The notes beneath the pieces are model-generated. The model saw only the letters and a program-made list of their open reading frames with translations, was not told the DNA's origin and did no database searches. Made by a program: the position numbers and the translations under genes. A DNA stretch of 64,000 bases from Lacinutrix sp. Hel_I_90 (GTDB taxonomy: Bacteria; Bacteroidota; Bacteroidia; Flavobacteriales; Flavobacteriaceae), in assembly GCF_000934685.1 (NCBI RefSeq), contig NZ_JYNQ01000001.1, positions 2,282,501-2,346,500 on the forward strand. The letters are read 5' to 3'. Positions 62,801 through 64,000 of this stretch are shown in pieces (within the stretch, counting starts at the first letter, position 1; each line of letters begins with the position of its first letter).

Positions 62801-62811
62801 TTAAGAGGCCC

Positions 62812-62846
62812 AAAAAAAAAGCTGCTCTTGGCACAGAGCAGCTTTT
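62812..62846. terminator. Bidirectional terminator between plsC and the outer-membrane protein gene
   Basis: AAAAGCTGCTCT (62817-62828) pairs perfectly with AGAGCAGCTTTT (62835-62846), loop of six. An A-run on the left and a short T-run on the right let it serve both converging genes. Confidence 0.85.
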
Positions 62847-62905
62847 AGTCATCATGGGTTTCTCGTTTACTCGGTAAAAGTCTAACCAACTAAAAAACTT
62901 AAAAC

Positions 62906-64000
62906 TTAAAATTTATAACTAAAACCAGTATAAACGCCAATGATGTAAGGCTTAAAATTACCAGATGTTTCGGTGTAAGCATTTACCTGATACTTAAAGG
63001 TGGGTTCTAAATTGAACTTAAAAGTATCACTAAACTTATAATCTAATCCAAGACCAAGATTTGTGGTAAAACTCACATTATTTATATTATTGGCTTCCCC
63101 AATTGATGTTTTTCTGTTTTCTACTTCTGTTACCACTTCATTGCCATCTAGAATAAAGGTGCTAACACCACCAATAATATTGACGCCTACACGCGTATTA
63201 ATTAAAGCATATTCTACTTCAACAGGCACTTCAACATAACTTAATCGCTGACTTAGTGCGGCATTCAGAGCGTCATTTGTCACGCCATCTATTTGCTGTA
63301 CCGAGAGGTTGCTAGCACTTAAAACACCGATGCTTTGGCCTTGATTTGCAGGCGCAAAATTAATATTTCTTAAAGGTGCACTACTAGGTGTATTAGAAAC
63401 ATTCTCGTATATAATAACATTCGCGGTATCGTAACTTAAATTAAGTTTACTAATACCAGAGCGCACTTTAAATCTATCGTTTAAGGCGTAGCCAATAGTA
63501 ATACCATAACTGGTATTAATTTCTCCATTTTTTGGGTTGTCAGTAAATTGATCGTGAATATGGGAACCCTTGCCAAGTGTGTTGTAATAAACAGGCGCAA
63601 CATTTGCGTTCACTGTCCACCTGTTCATTACCGTTTCCTCTTTCTCTTTTTCGATAGCATCTTCGGTGTTGGCAAGGGCTGCCTCTTCTAGCGGATTTGG
63701 AGTTTGCGCTTCCTCATCCTGTGGGTTCATATTCGTTTTTTCTTCTTCACTATGGGATTGTGCTAAAGCTTCTTTTGAAGTATTAGCTTTTATTTTACTA
63801 TTTATCGTGTTTTGGTTTGTCTGATTTTCTTCTGATGTCTCAGTATTATCTGCAATGCCATTGTTGTTTAAACGCTCATTATTATCCGCTTTGTTTTGTG
63901 CGTATAGTGGCGAATTAGAAGTGCTTTTGGCGTTCTTGTGAGAAGCATTTTGAGAGGCTTTATTATTTGCAATTGGGTTATAGTGCGTTGATGCGTTTGC
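62906..64000 (-). CDS. Outer-membrane beta-barrel protein with Asn-rich linker (5' end outside window)
   Basis: The frame has no stop from 62906 to the window edge, so the gene continues beyond 64000; the ATG at 63730 is internal. The visible 364 residues are a polar linker rich in Asn, Lys, Ser and Thr (about 130 residues) and then a beta-barrel-like region from NANVAPVYYNTLGKG to a terminal YKF, the typical outer-membrane C-terminus. In Flavobacteriaceae, such barrels are often preceded by a transmembrane segment and a cytoplasmic domain, which would lie outside the window. Confidence 0.75.
   Translation of the reverse strand, partial: ANASTHYNPIANNKASQNASHKNAKSTSNSPLYAQNKADNNERLNNNGIADNTETSEENQTNQNTINSKIKANTSKEALAQSHSEEEKTNMNPQDEEAQTPNPLEEAALANTEDAIEKEKEETVMNRWTVNANVAPVYYNTLGKGSHIHDQFTDNPKNGEINTSYGITIGYALNDRFKVRSGISKLNLSYDTANVIIYENVSNTPSSAPLRNINFAPANQGQSIGVLSASNLSVQQIDGVTNDALNAALSQRLSYVEVPVEVEYALINTRVGVNIIGGVSTFILDGNEVVTEVENRKTSIGEANNINNVSFTTNLGLGLDYKFSDTFKFNLEPTFKYQVNAYTETSGNFKPYIIGVYTGFSYKF

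Overview
The window looks like chromosomal DNA from a marine-type member of the Flavobacteriaceae (Bacteroidota). It is AT-rich. Several intergenic regions carry the Bacteroidota promoter box TAnnTTTG, Shine-Dalgarno sequences are generally absent, and GTG and TTG starts are common. It also carries a SprE/PorW-type gliding and type IX secretion lipoprotein, an atp operon without atpD and atpC, and several families recalled as Flavobacteriia-typical (DUF4254, DUF4292, DUF5687, and tentatively DUF6341 and DUF6427). I see no rRNA, tRNA, CRISPR array, transposase or phage gene.

Positions 1-30940 hold a surface-polysaccharide locus, nearly all on the + strand. It begins with UDP-ManNAcA synthesis (wecB, cut by the window edge, and wecC) and a small lipoprotein. 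Two paralogous modules follow, each an MDR/Gfo-Idh-MocA fusion oxidoreductase next to a heparinase II/III-like protein (2887-6946 and 13328-17350). Between them lie a flippase, a glycosyltransferase and three tandem polymerase/ligase-like membrane proteins. After module 2 come a GT4 enzyme, a small phosphoglycosyl transferase, a TauD-type dioxygenase, an unusual aldo/keto reductase, and a PglD-PglC-PglE-PglF-like set for a di-N-acetylbacillosamine-type sugar. UDP-glucose dehydrogenase and UDP-glucuronate decarboxylase, a large WcaJ/WbaP-like initiating transferase, a GT2 enzyme and a convergent CapK-like adenylate-forming enzyme complete the locus. Together these genes can make nucleotide sugars (UDP-ManNAcA, UDP-GlcA, UDP-xylose and probably UDP-diNAcBac), start glycans on a lipid carrier, extend, flip and polymerise them.

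Positions 31 kb-42.3 kb hold housekeeping and conserved genes: purD, two small membrane-protein genes, upp, a DUF4254 gene, a GT9 glycosyltransferase, a ferredoxin-reductase-like flavoprotein, an ABC exporter pair and the sprE/porW-like gene. Positions 42.3 kb-48.7 kb hold a bactofilin gene overlapping the atp operon (atpZ/I-like, a small membrane protein, atpB-E-F-H-A-G), closed by a strong terminator. The atp intergenic regions contain a 14-bp hairpin after atpE and a 46-bp repeat placed just before both atpH and atpG.

Positions 48.7 kb-64 kb hold secreted proteins of unknown function, a second flippase, dut, a sugar-nucleotidyltransferase, a TPR-DUF4292-EnvC-like run, a thioesterase, an HU-like/SPOR membrane protein, dprA, trpS, plsC and an outer-membrane barrel protein with a long Asn-rich linker that runs off the right edge. 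Several short palindromic repeats of one apparent family are scattered between these genes.
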